From: Morganella morganii
GTDB lineage: Bacteria; Pseudomonadota; Gammaproteobacteria; Enterobacterales; Enterobacteriaceae
Direction: 5' to 3'
Assembly: GCF_019243775.1 (NCBI RefSeq)
Contig: NZ_CP069157.1
Location: forward strand, 2,232,001-2,296,000
DNA: 64,000 nucleotides
In this document: one piece after another, positions 1 through 9,499 of the stretch
Position numbering within the stretch: the first letter of the stretch is position 1
How the letters are laid out: each line of letters begins with the position of its first letter
Program-made: the position numbers and the translations under genes
The notes under the pieces: generated by a model
The model's input: the letters and a program-made list of their open reading frames with translations, nothing else
Database searches by the model: none
Told to the model about the DNA's origin: nothing

Positions 1-2
1 AC

Positions 3-305
3 GAAATGTTCCTGTTCGAGAACCTTATCGAAGTGGACAACCGCAGTATCCAGCGCATCCTTCAGGATGTCTCCAACGACTCGCTGGTTATTGCACTGAA
101 AGGCTGCAACGAAGAGCTGCGCGAACACTTCCTGCGCAATATGTCCACCCGTGCGGCTGAGATTGTCCGTGATGATCTGGAGTCCCGTTCACCGGTGCGT
201 ATGTCGCAGGTTGAGAATGAACAGAAATCTATTCTGCTGATTGTCCGCCGTCTGATGGAAACCGGCGAAATTGTGATTGGTGGTGGTGACGATGTCTATG
301 TCTGA
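3..305 (+). CDS. fliG: Flagellar motor switch protein FliG, C-terminal part (cut by window edge)
   Basis: FliG forms the rotor ring that meets MotA and sets torque and direction. Only the last 100 codons are present; the frame is open at the left edge. The visible part matches the C-terminal torque helix region: FLFENLIEVDNRSIQRIL at the start, and the charged MSTRAAEIVRDDLESRSPVR stretch that contacts the MotA loop. It ends GGGDDVYV. The stop overlaps the fliH start by 8 nt, so this is the head of the fliGHIJK run. The upstream genes (fliF and others) lie outside the window. Confidence 0.96.
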   Translation, partial: EMFLFENLIEVDNRSIQRILQDVSNDSLVIALKGCNEELREHFLRNMSTRAAEIVRDDLESRSPVRMSQVENEQKSILLIVRRLMETGEIVIGGGDDVYV

Positions 306-1029
306 TAAGGAAAACACCGGCCTGCCGTGGAAGCGCTGGCAGCCGCGGGAGCTGAATCAGTGGGATCTGAATTCCTCTGTGCTCCCTGCCCTGTCCGATG
401 AGCCGGAACCGGAAAAACCCAAAGTACCCTGCCTGGAGCCGAAAGAGGTGCTCGAGCAGATCAATCTGCTGGATAATCTGAAAGAAGAAGCGCAGCGCAG
501 CGGTTTTCAGTCCGGCCATGAGCAGGGACAGAAAGCCGGTTATGATGCCGGATTTACTCAGGGTCTGCAGGACGGCGCTGAACAGGGTCGTCAGCAGGTA
601 CTGGCAGAACAGCAACCGGTCACGGAAGCGTGGCAGAAACTGTTATCCGAGTTCAGTTATTCTCTCGACAGTTTTGACAGCGTGGTAACCACCAAACTGC
701 TGCAGATTGCCCTGACCGCCGCCCGCCAGGTGCTCGGTCAGCCTGCCGTCTGTGACGGTACCGCACTGCTCGAAGAGATCAGCCGTCTGCTTCAGCAGAA
801 ACCGCTGTTTGCCGGTCAGCCGGAGCTGCGGGTCAACCCGGCACATGTTGAGATGATCGAGCAGCATATCGGTACCCAGCTCAGTCTGAACGGCTGGCGT
901 CTGGTACCGGATCCGCAGCTGCATGCGGGCGGATGCCGTGTGGTGGCGGATGACGGCGAAATCGATATGAGTGTCGCCACCCGCTGGCAGGAGCTGTGCC
1001 GGTTATACGCGCCGGAGACCTTGTTATGA
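298..1029 (+). CDS. fliH: Flagellar export ATPase regulator FliH
   Basis: FliH is the peripheral stalk of the flagellar type III export apparatus; it binds and restrains FliI and ties it to the C-ring. The 243-aa product starts [16 protein letters not shown], close to the conserved N-terminal Trp motif of enteric FliH. Around residues 74-102 it has GxxxG-type repeats ([18 protein letters not shown]) typical of the FliH stalk. I chose the ATG at 298 over an in-frame upstream start because it aligns with the family and overlaps the fliG stop by 8 nt. The stop overlaps the fliI start as ATGA. Confidence 0.95.
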   Translation: MSDKENTGLPWKRWQPRELNQWDLNSSVLPALSDEPEPEKPKVPCLEPKEVLEQINLLDNLKEEAQRSGFQSGHEQGQKAGYDAGFTQGLQDGAEQGRQQVLAEQQPVTEAWQKLLSEFSYSLDSFDSVVTTKLLQIALTAARQVLGQPAVCDGTALLEEISRLLQQKPLFAGQPELRVNPAHVEMIEQHIGTQLSLNGWRLVPDPQLHAGGCRVVADDGEIDMSVATRWQELCRLYAPETLL

Positions 1030-2390
1030 CCGCGCGGATTGGCCGCTGGATAGGCGCACTGGAAGGTTTTGAATCCCGGATGTCCGGCGTGGCGATGACC
1101 CGCCATTACGGACGTCTGACCAAAATTACCGGGCTGGTGATGGAAGCCGAGGGTATCAAAATGCCGCTCGGCGCCACCTGTTTTATCGAGCGCGTGATCA
1201 ACGGGAACACCGAAGAAGTTATCTGTGAAGTGGTCGGTTTTAACGGGCCGCGTATGCTGCTGATGCCGCTGGCAGAGCTGGAAGGTATCGCGCCGGGTGC
1301 CCGTGTCTATGCACAATCCACCGGAAGCGGCGGGCAGACCAGCCGCCAGCTGCCGCTGGGTGATGAACTGCTCGGCCGTATCCTTGATGCCTCCGGTAAC
1401 CCGCTGGACGGCAAAGGGCCGCTGGAAGCCAAAATCCGCGCCCCGCTGATTACGCCGCCAATCAACCCGCTGGAACGGTCGCCGATTAACAGTGTGCTGG
1501 ATGTCGGTGTCCGCGCTATCAACGCCCTTCTGACCGTCGGACGTGGTCAGCGTATGGGGCTGTTTGCCGGTTCCGGTGTCGGGAAAAGTGTGCTGCTCGG
1601 CATGATGGCGCGTTTCACACAGGCGGACATTATTGTGGTCGGGCTGATTGGTGAGCGCGGCCGCGAAGTAAAAGATTTTATCGAGAACATCCTCGGCGCG
1701 GAAGGACTTCAGCGTGCGGTGGTTGTCGCGGCACCGGCGGACGTTTCCCCGCTGCTGCGGATGCAGGGTGCCTCCTATGCCACGCGGATCGCGGAATATT
1801 ACCGTGATCTGGGTCGCAATGTGCTGTTAATTATGGATTCACTGACCCGTTACAGTATGGCACAGCGTGAAATTGCGCTCGCCATCGGAGAACCGCCGGC
1901 GACAAAAGGCTATCCTCCGTCGGTGTTCGCAAAATTACCGGCACTGGTCGAACGGGCAGGCAACGGTAAAAACGGCGGTTCTGTCACCGCGTTTTACACT
2001 GTACTGACCGAAGGGGATGACCAGCAGGATCCGATCGCTGACTCCGCACGGGCCATTCTTGACGGCCATATCGTGCTTTCGCGTTCCCTGGCGGAATCCG
2101 GACACTACCCTGCTATCGATATCGAAGCCTCCATCAGCCGTGCCATGACCGAGCTGATTGAGAAAAGCCATTACCGGAAAATTCAGCGTTTCAAACAGCT
2201 GACCTCCGCTTACCAGCGCAACCGCGATCTGATTAATGTCGGTGCCTACGCGGCAGGCAGTGACCCGATGCTGGATGAGGCCATTCAGCTGTTCCCGTAT
2301 ATGGCGAAGTTTCTGCAGCAGGATATCGATGAGCGCTGTGACTACCCGGCCGCCTGTGAGCAGCTCAGTCAGGTGATACCGGACGCATAA
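1026..2390 (+). CDS. fliI: Flagellum-specific ATPase FliI
   Basis: FliI is the hexameric ATPase at the base of the export gate; it unloads chaperone-cargo complexes using ATP. The 454-aa product has the Walker A motif AGSGVGKS (about residue 181), the Walker B region [12 protein letters not shown] and the GERGREV motif, all as in F1-beta-like export ATPases. The ATG at 1026 overlaps the fliH stop (ATGA), implying translational coupling; an earlier in-frame GTG at 996 would give an unneeded N-terminal extension. Followed by fliJ after 11 nt. Confidence 0.98.
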   Translation: MTARIGRWIGALEGFESRMSGVAMTRHYGRLTKITGLVMEAEGIKMPLGATCFIERVINGNTEEVICEVVGFNGPRMLLMPLAELEGIAPGARVYAQSTGSGGQTSRQLPLGDELLGRILDASGNPLDGKGPLEAKIRAPLITPPINPLERSPINSVLDVGVRAINALLTVGRGQRMGLFAGSGVGKSVLLGMMARFTQADIIVVGLIGERGREVKDFIENILGAEGLQRAVVVAAPADVSPLLRMQGASYATRIAEYYRDLGRNVLLIMDSLTRYSMAQREIALAIGEPPATKGYPPSVFAKLPALVERAGNGKNGGSVTAFYTVLTEGDDQQDPIADSARAILDGHIVLSRSLAESGHYPAIDIEASISRAMTELIEKSHYRKIQRFKQLTSAYQRNRDLINVGAYAAGSDPMLDEAIQLFPYMAKFLQQDIDERCDYPAACEQLSQVIPDA

Positions 2391-2401
2391 CGAGGTCGTC
2401 A

Positions 2402-2845
2402 ATGTCAAACACGCATGCACTCACCACGTTGTTAAATTTAGCTGAAGAGGCCGCCGAAGAGGCGGCTAAAGTACTGGCGCAGGTTCGTCAGACCCACACA
2501 CAGATGAGTCAGCAACTGACCATGCTGGAGAATTATCAGGCTGATTACCGGCAGAAGCTGAATCAGACACTGCATACCGGGATGGCTGCCGATAAATGGC
2601 AGAACTATCAGCAGTTTCTGGTCACTCTCGAACTGACCATTGAACAGCAGCAGAGTCAGTTGAACCTGTGGGAGCAGCGCGTCAGTGATGCCAACCGCCA
2701 CTGGCAGGAAAAACAACAGCGCGTCAATGCCTTCGATACTCTGATCCGCCGTGCGGATCATGCAAAAAATCAACGACAAAACCGGCTGGAGCAAAAGCAG
2801 ATGGATGAATTTGCCCAGCGTGCGACTTTATGGAGAACCCGTTAA
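2402..2845 (+). CDS. fliJ: Flagellar export chaperone/central stalk FliJ
   Basis: FliJ is the coiled-coil central stalk that sits inside the FliI hexamer and contacts FlhA, helping convert proton motive force into export. The 147-aa product is almost wholly charged and Gln-rich helix, with heptad-like patterns and the conserved QQQSQLNLWEQRV region. Length matches enteric FliJ (147 aa). The stop and the fliK start overlap as TAATG. Confidence 0.93.
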   Translation: MSNTHALTTLLNLAEEAAEEAAKVLAQVRQTHTQMSQQLTMLENYQADYRQKLNQTLHTGMAADKWQNYQQFLVTLELTIEQQQSQLNLWEQRVSDANRHWQEKQQRVNAFDTLIRRADHAKNQRQNRLEQKQMDEFAQRATLWRTR

Positions 2846-4212
2846 TGGATGTCAATGCCGGTACCAAAGTGGTCAGTTCTGCTGACAACGCATTGAATAA
2901 ACAGGAATCACCGCGTGCGGAAGATGCACAGGCAACCGCCCTGCCGTTTCAGGCCGTAATGGATGCACAGCAGCCGCGCCCGGAAAAACCGGCACAGGCT
3001 GTACATGCGGTAAAACAGACCCGTAATGACACTGCCGCGCATAAACAGGCCGCAGAGGGTAAAGCGGTCTCCGCACAGGAAAAACAGACCGGTGCCGACA
3101 CCATGGCACAACTGAATTTCTCCCGCCGCCTTGCCGGGGATGCTGCCGCACCTGAGCTGGATGCAAAATTGCTGACCAGCGGGGATGATGCACCTGCATT
3201 ACCGCAAACAGAAGGTGAAACGGACAATGCCCTGCTAGCGGCACTGAAAGAGCGCCTGAGCGGACGGGACAGCCGCGCGGCGGAGAAACCGGCCGCGGAC
3301 ACAAAGCTGCAGATTGATGACAGCGGAAAAAACGTCACCAAAACCACAGAGCTGCCGGAAGATTTACTGGCTGAAACCGGCGATAAGCCGCTGATCACGG
3401 ATGAAAATAACGACGCACGCACCCTGTTTACGGATGACAAATCAAAGCAGCGGGTGGATCAGCCGCGTTTTTCACTGACCGATGCACAGAAACCGGACCC
3501 GAAAGCACTGCCGGAGGATTTTTTACCGCTGAATAAGAAATCCGCTGACACTTCCGTGCCGTTATCGCTGGCGTCCGCCACTGATACCACCGGTGCGGAT
3601 AACAGCAAAAGCGCATTCAGTATCAAAACAGAAAGCAGTGCCTTTCAGACTGTCACCGCACCGGGCAGCCATACTGCCGTCCAGAGCCCGGTACTGATGC
3701 CGGCGGCGGCTCAGAGTACCGCTGCGCAGACCAATGCCCCGGTGGCTCAGCCGTCCATGCAGCTGACCGCGCAGCTCGGCAGTGAACTGTGGCAGCAGCA
3801 GGTCAGCCAGAATATGATCTATTTCTCCCGTCAGGGATTACAGCAGGCACAGTTGCGTCTGCATCCGGAAGAGCTGGGCTCCCTGAATATCCATCTTAAA
3901 ATTGAGGATAATCAGGCGGTGATGCACTTTGTCTCCCCGCACAGCCACGTCCGCGCCGCGATGGAATCCATGATGCCGGTGCTGCGCAACGCCCTTCAGG
4001 AGAGCGGGATCCACCTGGCGCAAAGCTCCGTCGGTCAGGAGTATCACGGTAATCAGCAGGGTTCCGGTGATGATCGTCACAGCGGCGGCAGTGCTGATGG
4101 TATTACGTCTGCCGGAAGCATCAGCGGCGTGAATGTCAGCACAGATACCCCTGTCCGCCCGTCAGCACTTCATGACGCCCGCGCCCGCGGCGGAATCGAT
4201 ACCTTCGCCTGA
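2845..4212 (+). CDS. fliK: Flagellar hook-length control protein FliK
   Basis: FliK is the secreted ruler that measures the hook and makes FlhB switch from hook-type to filament-type export. The 455-aa product has a long low-complexity N-terminal ruler (Ala, Lys, Asp, Gln-rich) and a conserved C-terminal domain at about residues 315-400, with QQQVSQNMIYFSRQGLQQAQ and LRLHPEELGSLNIHLKIED. Start is ATG 2845, overlapping the fliJ stop; an in-frame ATG at 2830 would lie inside fliJ. A strong terminator follows, so it closes the first transcription unit. Confidence 0.93.
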   Translation: MDVNAGTKVVSSADNALNKQESPRAEDAQATALPFQAVMDAQQPRPEKPAQAVHAVKQTRNDTAAHKQAAEGKAVSAQEKQTGADTMAQLNFSRRLAGDAAAPELDAKLLTSGDDAPALPQTEGETDNALLAALKERLSGRDSRAAEKPAADTKLQIDDSGKNVTKTTELPEDLLAETGDKPLITDENNDARTLFTDDKSKQRVDQPRFSLTDAQKPDPKALPEDFLPLNKKSADTSVPLSLASATDTTGADNSKSAFSIKTESSAFQTVTAPGSHTAVQSPVLMPAAAQSTAAQTNAPVAQPSMQLTAQLGSELWQQQVSQNMIYFSRQGLQQAQLRLHPEELGSLNIHLKIEDNQAVMHFVSPHSHVRAAMESMMPVLRNALQESGIHLAQSSVGQEYHGNQQGSGDDRHSGGSADGITSAGSISGVNVSTDTPVRPSALHDARARGGIDTFA

Positions 4213-4226
4213 TTCCTGTACATAAC

Positions 4227-4276
4227 GGCGGTACCGGGGACTAAAGCCCCGAGTTACCGCCTTTTTGTTTCGTTTT
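4227..4276 (+). terminator. Rho-independent terminator after fliK
   Basis: Arms GGCGGTA..CGGGG and CCCCG..TTACCGCC form a long GC-rich hairpin (4227-4261) followed by TTTTTGTTTCGTTTTT. It separates fliFGHIJK from fliLMNOPQR, as in other enterics. A second small hairpin (AAACCC-CTGCC-GGGTTT, near 4331-4346) sits in the fliL leader. No clear sigma-70 promoter was seen in 4277-4377; a class II FlhDC-dependent start is expected there. Confidence 0.85.
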
Positions 4277-4377
4277 TCCCCCCCTTTAGTCCTTCAGAAG
4301 CACGCCATAATGGGTGGGCTTACAGAGTATGAAACCCCTGCCGGGTTTTGCTATCAAGAAATAGGAATTCAGTTAAC

Positions 4378-4863
4378 ATGTCGTCTTCACGCAATGCCTC
4401 AAAAGGTTCCAATACCGGGTTACTGGTTATTTTCGCCCTGATTGCCCTCGCAGGAGCAGGTTTCGGGGGTTACAGCTGGTGGTCTTCTCACCAGGAGAGT
4501 ACCACCGCCGGTACCGCAGACGAGAAACGGGCCAATATGCCTGAGCCTATCTTTATGGGCATTGAACCGTTTACCGTGAATCTTCCCGGTATGAATAACG
4601 GCCGTGATCGTGTGCTGTATATTGATATGACACTGCGTCTGGCCAACGAGCGTTCCCGCAAACAGCTCCATGAGTATCTGCCGGAAGTCCGCAGCCGCCT
4701 GTTACTTCTGCTCTCACAGCAGTCCCCGCAGATACTCGGAACCCATGACGGCAAACTTCAGCTGATGAAGGCAGTTAAAACCACCTTAGCCCCGACCGTG
4801 GTACAGGGACAGCCGGATCAGGAAATTTCGGATGTGTTATTCACCACCTTTATTCTCCGGTAA
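4378..4863 (+). CDS. fliL: Flagellar basal body-associated protein FliL
   Basis: FliL is a single-pass inner membrane protein that rings the stator and supports torque and swarming. The 161-aa product has a short charged N-terminus, one membrane segment at about residues 13-33 (LLVIFALIALAGAGFGGYSWW), and a periplasmic stomatin-like domain with the conserved YIDMTLRLANERSRKQL and PEVRSRLLLLLSQQSP motifs. I chose ATG 4378 by alignment with enteric FliL; an in-frame upstream ATG (4348) would add ten residues. First gene of fliLMNOPQR. Confidence 0.95.
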   Translation: MSSSRNASKGSNTGLLVIFALIALAGAGFGGYSWWSSHQESTTAGTADEKRANMPEPIFMGIEPFTVNLPGMNNGRDRVLYIDMTLRLANERSRKQLHEYLPEVRSRLLLLLSQQSPQILGTHDGKLQLMKAVKTTLAPTVVQGQPDQEISDVLFTTFILR

Positions 4864-4868
4864 AACTG

Positions 4869-5882
4869 ATGAGCGATAATATTTTATCTCAGGCAGAGAT
4901 AGACGCGCTGCTCAATGGTGACTCGCCGTCAGAGCCGCAGCCTGCCGACACAGCACTCAATAAAGGTAAGGACAAAGTCCGTCCTTATGACCCGAATACC
5001 CAGCGCCGCGTTATCCGCGAGCGTATGCAGTCCCTGGAAATTATTAACGAGCGTTTTGCCCGTCAGTTCCGGATGGGATTGTTCAACATGCTGCGCCGCA
5101 GTCCTGATATCACTGTCGGTGGTATCAAAATTGAACCTTATCATGAATTTGCCCGTAACCTGCCGGTGCCGACCAACCTGAACCTTGTGCATATGCCGCC
5201 GCTGCGCGGAACCGCACTGTTCACCTTTGAACCGGCGCTGGTCTATATCGCTGTCGATAACCTGTTCGGCGGTGACGGCCGTTTTCCGGTCCGTTCCGAA
5301 GGCCGGGAATTCACCAACACCGAACAGCGCATTATCCACCGTATGCTGAAACTGGCACTGAACGCTTACCGCGATGCGTGGAAGCCGATTGCTGAAGTGG
5401 ATGTGGAATATGTGCGCTCAGAAATGCAGGTGAAATTCACCAATATCACCACCTCCCCCAACGATATCGTGGTCACCACCTCCTTCCTGGTGGAGATCGG
5501 TAATACCGTGGGTGAGCTGAGCATCTGTATTCCGATTGCCATGATTGAACCGATCCGCGAGCGGCTGATTAACCCGCCGATGGAGCACGGTCACCAGGAA
5601 AATGAAGCCTGGGTATCCAGCCTGGTGACACAGGTGAAGCATTCCGAGCTGGAGCTGGTCGCGAATTTTGCTGAAATCCCGCTGCGGATTTCAAAATTAC
5701 TGCAACTGCAGAAAGGGGATGTGATCCCGGTGGAGAAACCGGATCGCCTGATTGTCAGTGTGGACGGCGTACCGGTACTGACCAGTCAGTACGGCACCCG
5801 GGACGGCCAGTATGCATTGCGTGTGGAACATTTGATTAATCCTGTATTAAACACTCTGGACGAGGAAAAAACCAATGAGTGA
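4869..5882 (+). CDS. fliM: Flagellar motor switch protein FliM
   Basis: FliM is the C-ring protein that binds CheY-P and transmits the switch to FliG. The 337-aa product begins with the CheY-binding peptide MSDNILSQAEIDALLNG, followed by the CheC-like middle domain (GGDGRFPVRSEGREFTNTEQR) and the C-terminal SpoA domain that pairs with FliN. Length matches enteric FliM. Starts 5 nt after fliL and overlaps fliN by 8 nt. Confidence 0.98.
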   Translation: MSDNILSQAEIDALLNGDSPSEPQPADTALNKGKDKVRPYDPNTQRRVIRERMQSLEIINERFARQFRMGLFNMLRRSPDITVGGIKIEPYHEFARNLPVPTNLNLVHMPPLRGTALFTFEPALVYIAVDNLFGGDGRFPVRSEGREFTNTEQRIIHRMLKLALNAYRDAWKPIAEVDVEYVRSEMQVKFTNITTSPNDIVVTTSFLVEIGNTVGELSICIPIAMIEPIRERLINPPMEHGHQENEAWVSSLVTQVKHSELELVANFAEIPLRISKLLQLQKGDVIPVEKPDRLIVSVDGVPVLTSQYGTRDGQYALRVEHLINPVLNTLDEEKTNE

Positions 5883-6285
5883 GGCGAACAACACTCCTGA
5901 TATGAACCCGGAACACGATGGCGAGTCTCTGTGGGCAGAGGCAATGGAACAACAAAAAAAAGCAGAAACCGGGAACAACCAGGCGTTTGATAATCTCGAC
6001 AGCCAGAATCCGCTGAATCAGCTGTCTGATATCAATCTGATTATGGATATCCCTGTCCGTCTCTCTGTGGAACTGGGCCGGACAAAAATGACCATCAAGA
6101 AGCTGCTGAGTTTATCCCAGGGCTCGGTGGTGGCACTGGACGGGCTGGCCGGTGAACCGCTGGATATCCTGATCAATGGCTATCTGATTGCCCAGGGTGA
6201 AGTGGTGGTGGTCTCTGACAATTACGGTATCCGCATCACGGATATTATCACCCCGTCTGAACGTATGCGCCGCCTGAGCCGCTGA
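5875..6285 (+). CDS. fliN: Flagellar motor switch protein FliN
   Basis: FliN forms the base of the C-ring and docks FliH-FliI. The 136-aa product has a variable acidic N-terminus (about 55 residues) and one SpoA domain at about residues 58-133, with VRLSVELGRTKMTIKKLLSL and PLDILINGYLIAQGEVVVV. Its ATG lies within the end of fliM (8-nt overlap), which indicates coupled translation. Confidence 0.97.
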   Translation: MSEANNTPDMNPEHDGESLWAEAMEQQKKAETGNNQAFDNLDSQNPLNQLSDINLIMDIPVRLSVELGRTKMTIKKLLSLSQGSVVALDGLAGEPLDILINGYLIAQGEVVVVSDNYGIRITDIITPSERMRRLSR

Positions 6286-6286
6286 T

Positions 6287-6754
6287 ATGACACCGACCGC
6301 ATCCGGCACCCCTGTTTTACCGGCCGCAGAGAAAACGGCAGATAATGCCGTTTTTTCTTCCGTCGCCCTGCCGCCGCCCGCAGTGGGTTCTCAGGCGATT
6401 AACAGCACGGACAGCCTGATTCAGGTGTCCGGCGCACTCAGCGGCATTATTCTGCTGATCCTGGGACTGACCTGGTTTGTCCGCAAATTCGGCTTTACCG
6501 CAAAACTGGCCGGCAAAAATCCGCTGCTGAATATCAGAAGCACCTGTTCTCTGGGAAACAAAGAACGGCTGGTGGTGGCGGAGATTCAGGGTGAATGGCT
6601 GGTTCTGGGTGTGACCGCACAGTCGGTTAATCTGCTGCACCGCTGTCCGGCTGACCCGGCGGCGGTAACTGATGCCCCTTCCGCCTTTCAGGCACTGCTG
6701 AAAACCAAACGTACCGCAAATAAAGATGCGGTACCGGCTGACGAACCACGCTGA
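6287..6754 (+). CDS. fliO: Flagellar biosynthesis protein FliO
   Basis: FliO is a membrane protein that helps assemble the FliP ring of the export gate. The 155-aa product has an N-terminal variable segment, one membrane span at about residues 46-67 ([21 protein letters not shown]) and a cytoplasmic domain with the conserved [20 protein letters not shown]. The start lies 1 nt after the fliN stop and the product precedes fliP by 8 nt. Confidence 0.92.
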   Translation: MTPTASGTPVLPAAEKTADNAVFSSVALPPPAVGSQAINSTDSLIQVSGALSGIILLILGLTWFVRKFGFTAKLAGKNPLLNIRSTCSLGNKERLVVAEIQGEWLVLGVTAQSVNLLHRCPADPAAVTDAPSAFQALLKTKRTANKDAVPADEPR

Positions 6755-6762
6755 GATTTTTC

Positions 6763-7653
6763 ATGATGTCATTGCTCAAACGCGCCATTCCCGCACTCGC
6801 TCTGTTTCTGCTGGTTCCGCAGGCGCAGGCTTCACTGCCGGGCGTCGTCAGTCATGTGCTGCCGGACGGCGGCCAGAGCTGGTCTCTGCCGGTTCAGACC
6901 CTGCTGTTTCTGACACTGCTGGGCTTTATCCCTGCTCTGCTGCTGATGACCACCAGTTTTACCCGCATCATTATTGTGCTGGGTTTATTACGCAACGCAC
7001 TCGGGACACCGTCCGCACCGCCGAACCAGGTTCTGCTGGGACTGGCCCTGTTTCTGACGTTTTTCGTGATGTCACCGGTGTTCGATAAAGTCTACGAAGA
7101 TGCTTACCGTCCGTTCAGTGAAGACAAAATCAGCCTGGAAACGGCACTGGATCGCGGTACTGCACCACTGCGCACATTTATGCTCGGCCAGACACGCGAA
7201 AACGACCTGGCACTGTTTGCCCGTATCGCCAAAGTGGGTGAAATTCAGGAAGCCAAAGATGTGCCGATGCGCATTCTGATCCCGGCCTTTATCACCAGTG
7301 AGCTGAAAACCGCCTTCCAGATTGGTTTCACGCTGTTTATTCCGTTCCTGATTATTGACCTCGTGGTTGCCAGTGTACTGATGGCACTCGGGATGATGAT
7401 GGTACCGCCCGCCACGGTTTCGCTGCCCTTTAAGCTGATGCTTTTTGTGCTGGTGGATGGCTGGCAGTTACTGCTCGGTTCGTTATCACAAAGCTTTTTT
7501 TTAGTCGGGAGAGGATATGACACCGGAATCCGTAATGGCGATGGGCACCGAAGCCATGAAAATCGCCCTGATGCTGGCCGCACCGCTGCTGCTGGCCGCC
7601 CTGGCAGCCGGTCTGCTGATAAGTCTGTTACAGGCCGCCACTCAGGTGAATGA
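6763..7653 (+). CDS. fliP: Flagellar export gate protein FliP, with a frame-disrupted 3' end
   Basis: FliP builds the pentameric core of the FliPQR export gate. Residues 1-246 are a normal FliP: signal peptide ending at about AQA-S (residue 24), the conserved [20 protein letters not shown], and the terminal [20 protein letters not shown]. Enteric FliP stops just after a Ser-Phe pair at about 245 residues. Here the last codons run into eight T (7495-7502), so the frame misses a TAG at 7502-7504 and reads on for 50 residues through the start of fliQ ([13 protein letters not shown]..). One T fewer would give a 246-aa protein. Either a homopolymer sequencing error, a real mutation, or a slippage site. 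The tail has no FliP-like character. Confidence 0.9.
   Translation: MMSLLKRAIPALALFLLVPQAQASLPGVVSHVLPDGGQSWSLPVQTLLFLTLLGFIPALLLMTTSFTRIIIVLGLLRNALGTPSAPPNQVLLGLALFLTFFVMSPVFDKVYEDAYRPFSEDKISLETALDRGTAPLRTFMLGQTRENDLALFARIAKVGEIQEAKDVPMRILIPAFITSELKTAFQIGFTLFIPFLIIDLVVASVLMALGMMMVPPATVSLPFKLMLFVLVDGWQLLLGSLSQSFFLVGRGYDTGIRNGDGHRSHENRPDAGRTAAAGRPGSRSADKSVTGRHSGE
7495..7502 (+). other. T8 homopolymer at the fliP 3' end (possible slippage site or indel)
   Basis: Codons read AGC TTT TTT TTA GTC in the fliP frame. Loss of one T, or +1 slippage, gives AGC TTT TTT TAG and the family-typical end. Gain of one T gives a stop that overlaps the fliQ ATG. Slippage at runs of U or A is known in type III secretion genes, so a biological role is possible, but an indel is simpler. 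Confidence 0.6.
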
Positions 7654-7786
7654 GATGACCCTGTCATTCATTCCGAAAATTCTGTCTGTTATCAGTGTGA
7701 TTGTGATTGCCGGTCCGTGGATGCTCAATCTGCTCACTGACTATATGCGTGCACTGTTAACCAATCTGCCGTTTATCATCGGCTGA
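7517..7786 (+). CDS. fliQ: Flagellar export gate protein FliQ
   Basis: FliQ wraps the FliPR core of the export gate. The 89-aa product has two membrane hairpin helices (about 16-38 and 52-74) and the family motifs [29 protein letters not shown] and [15 protein letters not shown]. Length equals enteric FliQ. A GGGAGAGG ribosome site lies just upstream. The start lies inside the frameshifted extension of fliP. Confidence 0.97.
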   Translation: MTPESVMAMGTEAMKIALMLAAPLLLAALAAGLLISLLQAATQVNEMTLSFIPKILSVISVIVIAGPWMLNLLTDYMRALLTNLPFIIG

Positions 7787-7789
7787 TCT

Positions 7790-8575
7790 ATGTTAAGTAT
7801 CACCAGTGAAACACTGACGCTGTGGCTGAGCCAGGGATTCTACCCGTTTATCCGGGTGCTGGCATTGCTGGGTACGGCACCGTTTTTCAATGAAAAACAA
7901 TCAATCAGTAAGGTGCGGGTGATGCTGGCCTTTTTCACTGTTCTGATTGTCTCCCCGCAACTGCCGGTGGTAAATATCCCGCTGTTTTCCGCCCCCGGTC
8001 TGTGGGTGATTTTACAGCAGGTGGTGATAGGTGTGGCGATGGGACTGACCATGCAGATGGCGTTTGCCGCTGTCCGTCACGCCGGGGAAGTGATCGGTCT
8101 TCAGATGGGCTTATCCTTCGCCACCTTCTTTGACCCGAGCGGCGGGCCGAACATGCCGATTCTGGCACGTATCCTGAACCTTATCACTCTGCTGCTGTTT
8201 CTCGCATTTGACGGACACCTGTGGCTTATCCATATTGTGATAAGCTCATTTGACCTCATTCCTGTGCAGGTCACCCCGCTTAACCGCGAAGGGTTCCGCA
8301 TGCTGGTACAGTCGGCTAACCATATTTTTCTCAACGGGTTAATGCTGGCGCTGCCGTTTATCACCCTGTTCCTGATTCTTAACCTCGCATTGGGTATTCT
8401 GAACCGGATGACACCGCAGCTTTCTGTGTTTGTGGTGGGTTTTCCGCTGACGCTGACCGTCGGTATCAGCATGCTGGGCCTGATCATCTCCGTCCTGCCG
8501 GGCTTTACCGAGCGGGTCATTCATCAGGCGTTTGAGCAGCTCTCACTGATTTTTAATCTGTTTGCCTCTCTGTAA
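7790..8575 (+). CDS. fliR: Flagellar export gate protein FliR
   Basis: FliR is the single-copy subunit that caps the FliPQ helix of the export gate. The 261-aa product has about six hydrophobic helices, with conserved FYPFIRVLALLGTAPFFNEK at the N-terminus, the region around GLQMGLSFATFFDPSGGPNM, and LGILNRMTPQLSVFVVGFPL. Begins 3 nt after fliQ. Last gene of the fliLMNOPQR unit; no strong T-tailed hairpin follows on this strand. Confidence 0.97.
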   Translation: MLSITSETLTLWLSQGFYPFIRVLALLGTAPFFNEKQSISKVRVMLAFFTVLIVSPQLPVVNIPLFSAPGLWVILQQVVIGVAMGLTMQMAFAAVRHAGEVIGLQMGLSFATFFDPSGGPNMPILARILNLITLLLFLAFDGHLWLIHIVISSFDLIPVQVTPLNREGFRMLVQSANHIFLNGLMLALPFITLFLILNLALGILNRMTPQLSVFVVGFPLTLTVGISMLGLIISVLPGFTERVIHQAFEQLSLIFNLFASL

Positions 8576-8632
8576 CCTGACCTGACTCATATCCGGTGTC
8601 AGGGCAGCATAAGTATCCGCTTATCTCCCTTA

Positions 8633-8670
8633 AATAAAAAACCGGTAATCACCGAGAAAGTGATTACCGG
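8633..8670 (-). terminator. Terminator downstream of the dehydrogenase-like gene
   Basis: A perfect 11-bp stem CCGGTAATCAC / GTGATTACCGG with a 7-nt loop (8642-8670). Reading leftward it is followed by TTTTTTATTTA. It serves the minus-strand gene ending at 8739 and may also stop fliR transcripts from the other side. Confidence 0.75.
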
Positions 8671-8738
8671 ATCCGGTAATGGCGTACAAATGAATATTGC
8701 TGTGTATAATCCGGAAAACGACTTGAGAAATAACACGG

Positions 8739-9476
8739 TTACCAATTTCCTGCTGAATAACCTCCGTCCACCGGCATTACAGTGCCGTTAATATAGTCAG
8801 ATTTCAGCAGAAAACGAATGCTTTCTATAATATCATTAATGGTTCCGACTTTATCCGCCGGTGAGACTAAATTAATAAAATCCTGATTGAGTTCTGTATT
8901 CAGCGGGGACTCAATATACCCCGGTGCTACCGCATTAACGCGGATATTTTTCTTTGCATACTCCAGCGCCAGTGCTCTGACCAGTCCGTGCACGCCTTCC
9001 TTTGCCAGGACACTCAGTGCAGCCGGTATTTTCTGCGACGGTTGCAGGGCAATACAGGAGGTTACCACGATAATTTTACCACCGTGATTTTTCAACATGT
9101 TTTTAATCGCCAATTGACTCAGATTAAATAAACTATAAATATTACTGTTTATTAAATGCATGAAATCATCCGGTGTCGTTTTTTCATAAGTTTTGCTGAG
9201 AAAAGCACCGGAATTATGAATAATAATATCGATATTTCCGAAGCGAATAATACCCTGCTGCATCAGTTGTCCGGCAAAATCAGTACAGTGACCTTCACCG
9301 GTCACGGGTAAAAATGCGGTTTTATTATCCAGTTCCTGCAAAAAACTCTGCATGTGTTCATCGCTGCTGAATATGCCGATCACATTGTAGTGTTCATCAA
9401 GCAGTGTTCTGACTAACGCTTTCCCCAGACAACTTTCTGCATCGGTAATGACGGCAGTCCGCTGTTGTGGTTTCAT
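8739..9476 (-). CDS. Short-chain dehydrogenase/reductase-like protein with altered active site
   Basis: The 245-aa product has the SDR fold signatures HNSGAF (usual NNAG), SNIYSLFNLSQLAIKNM, IIVVTSC, NIRVNAVAPGYIESPL and the C-terminal GTVMPVDGGYS, as in FabG-like reductases. Two catalytic features are off. The glycine motif TGxxxGxG reads TDAESCLG, and the YxxxK motif reads SVLAK, so the Lys is kept but the Tyr is replaced by Ser. It may be a poor enzyme or a cofactor-binding or regulatory protein. Start at ATG 9476 follows GAAGG at 7-nt spacing; longer in-frame starts lack support. It is divergent from a LysR regulator with a LysR-type box between. Substrate unknown. The pair interrupts the usual fliR-flgL neighbourhood. 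Confidence 0.8.
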   Translation of the reverse strand: MKPQQRTAVITDAESCLGKALVRTLLDEHYNVIGIFSSDEHMQSFLQELDNKTAFLPVTGEGHCTDFAGQLMQQGIIRFGNIDIIIHNSGAFLSKTYEKTTPDDFMHLINSNIYSLFNLSQLAIKNMLKNHGGKIIVVTSCIALQPSQKIPAALSVLAKEGVHGLVRALALEYAKKNIRVNAVAPGYIESPLNTELNQDFINLVSPADKVGTINDIIESIRFLLKSDYINGTVMPVDGGYSAGNW

Positions 9477-9499
9477 AAATAGCCTTCGATTATGATTTA

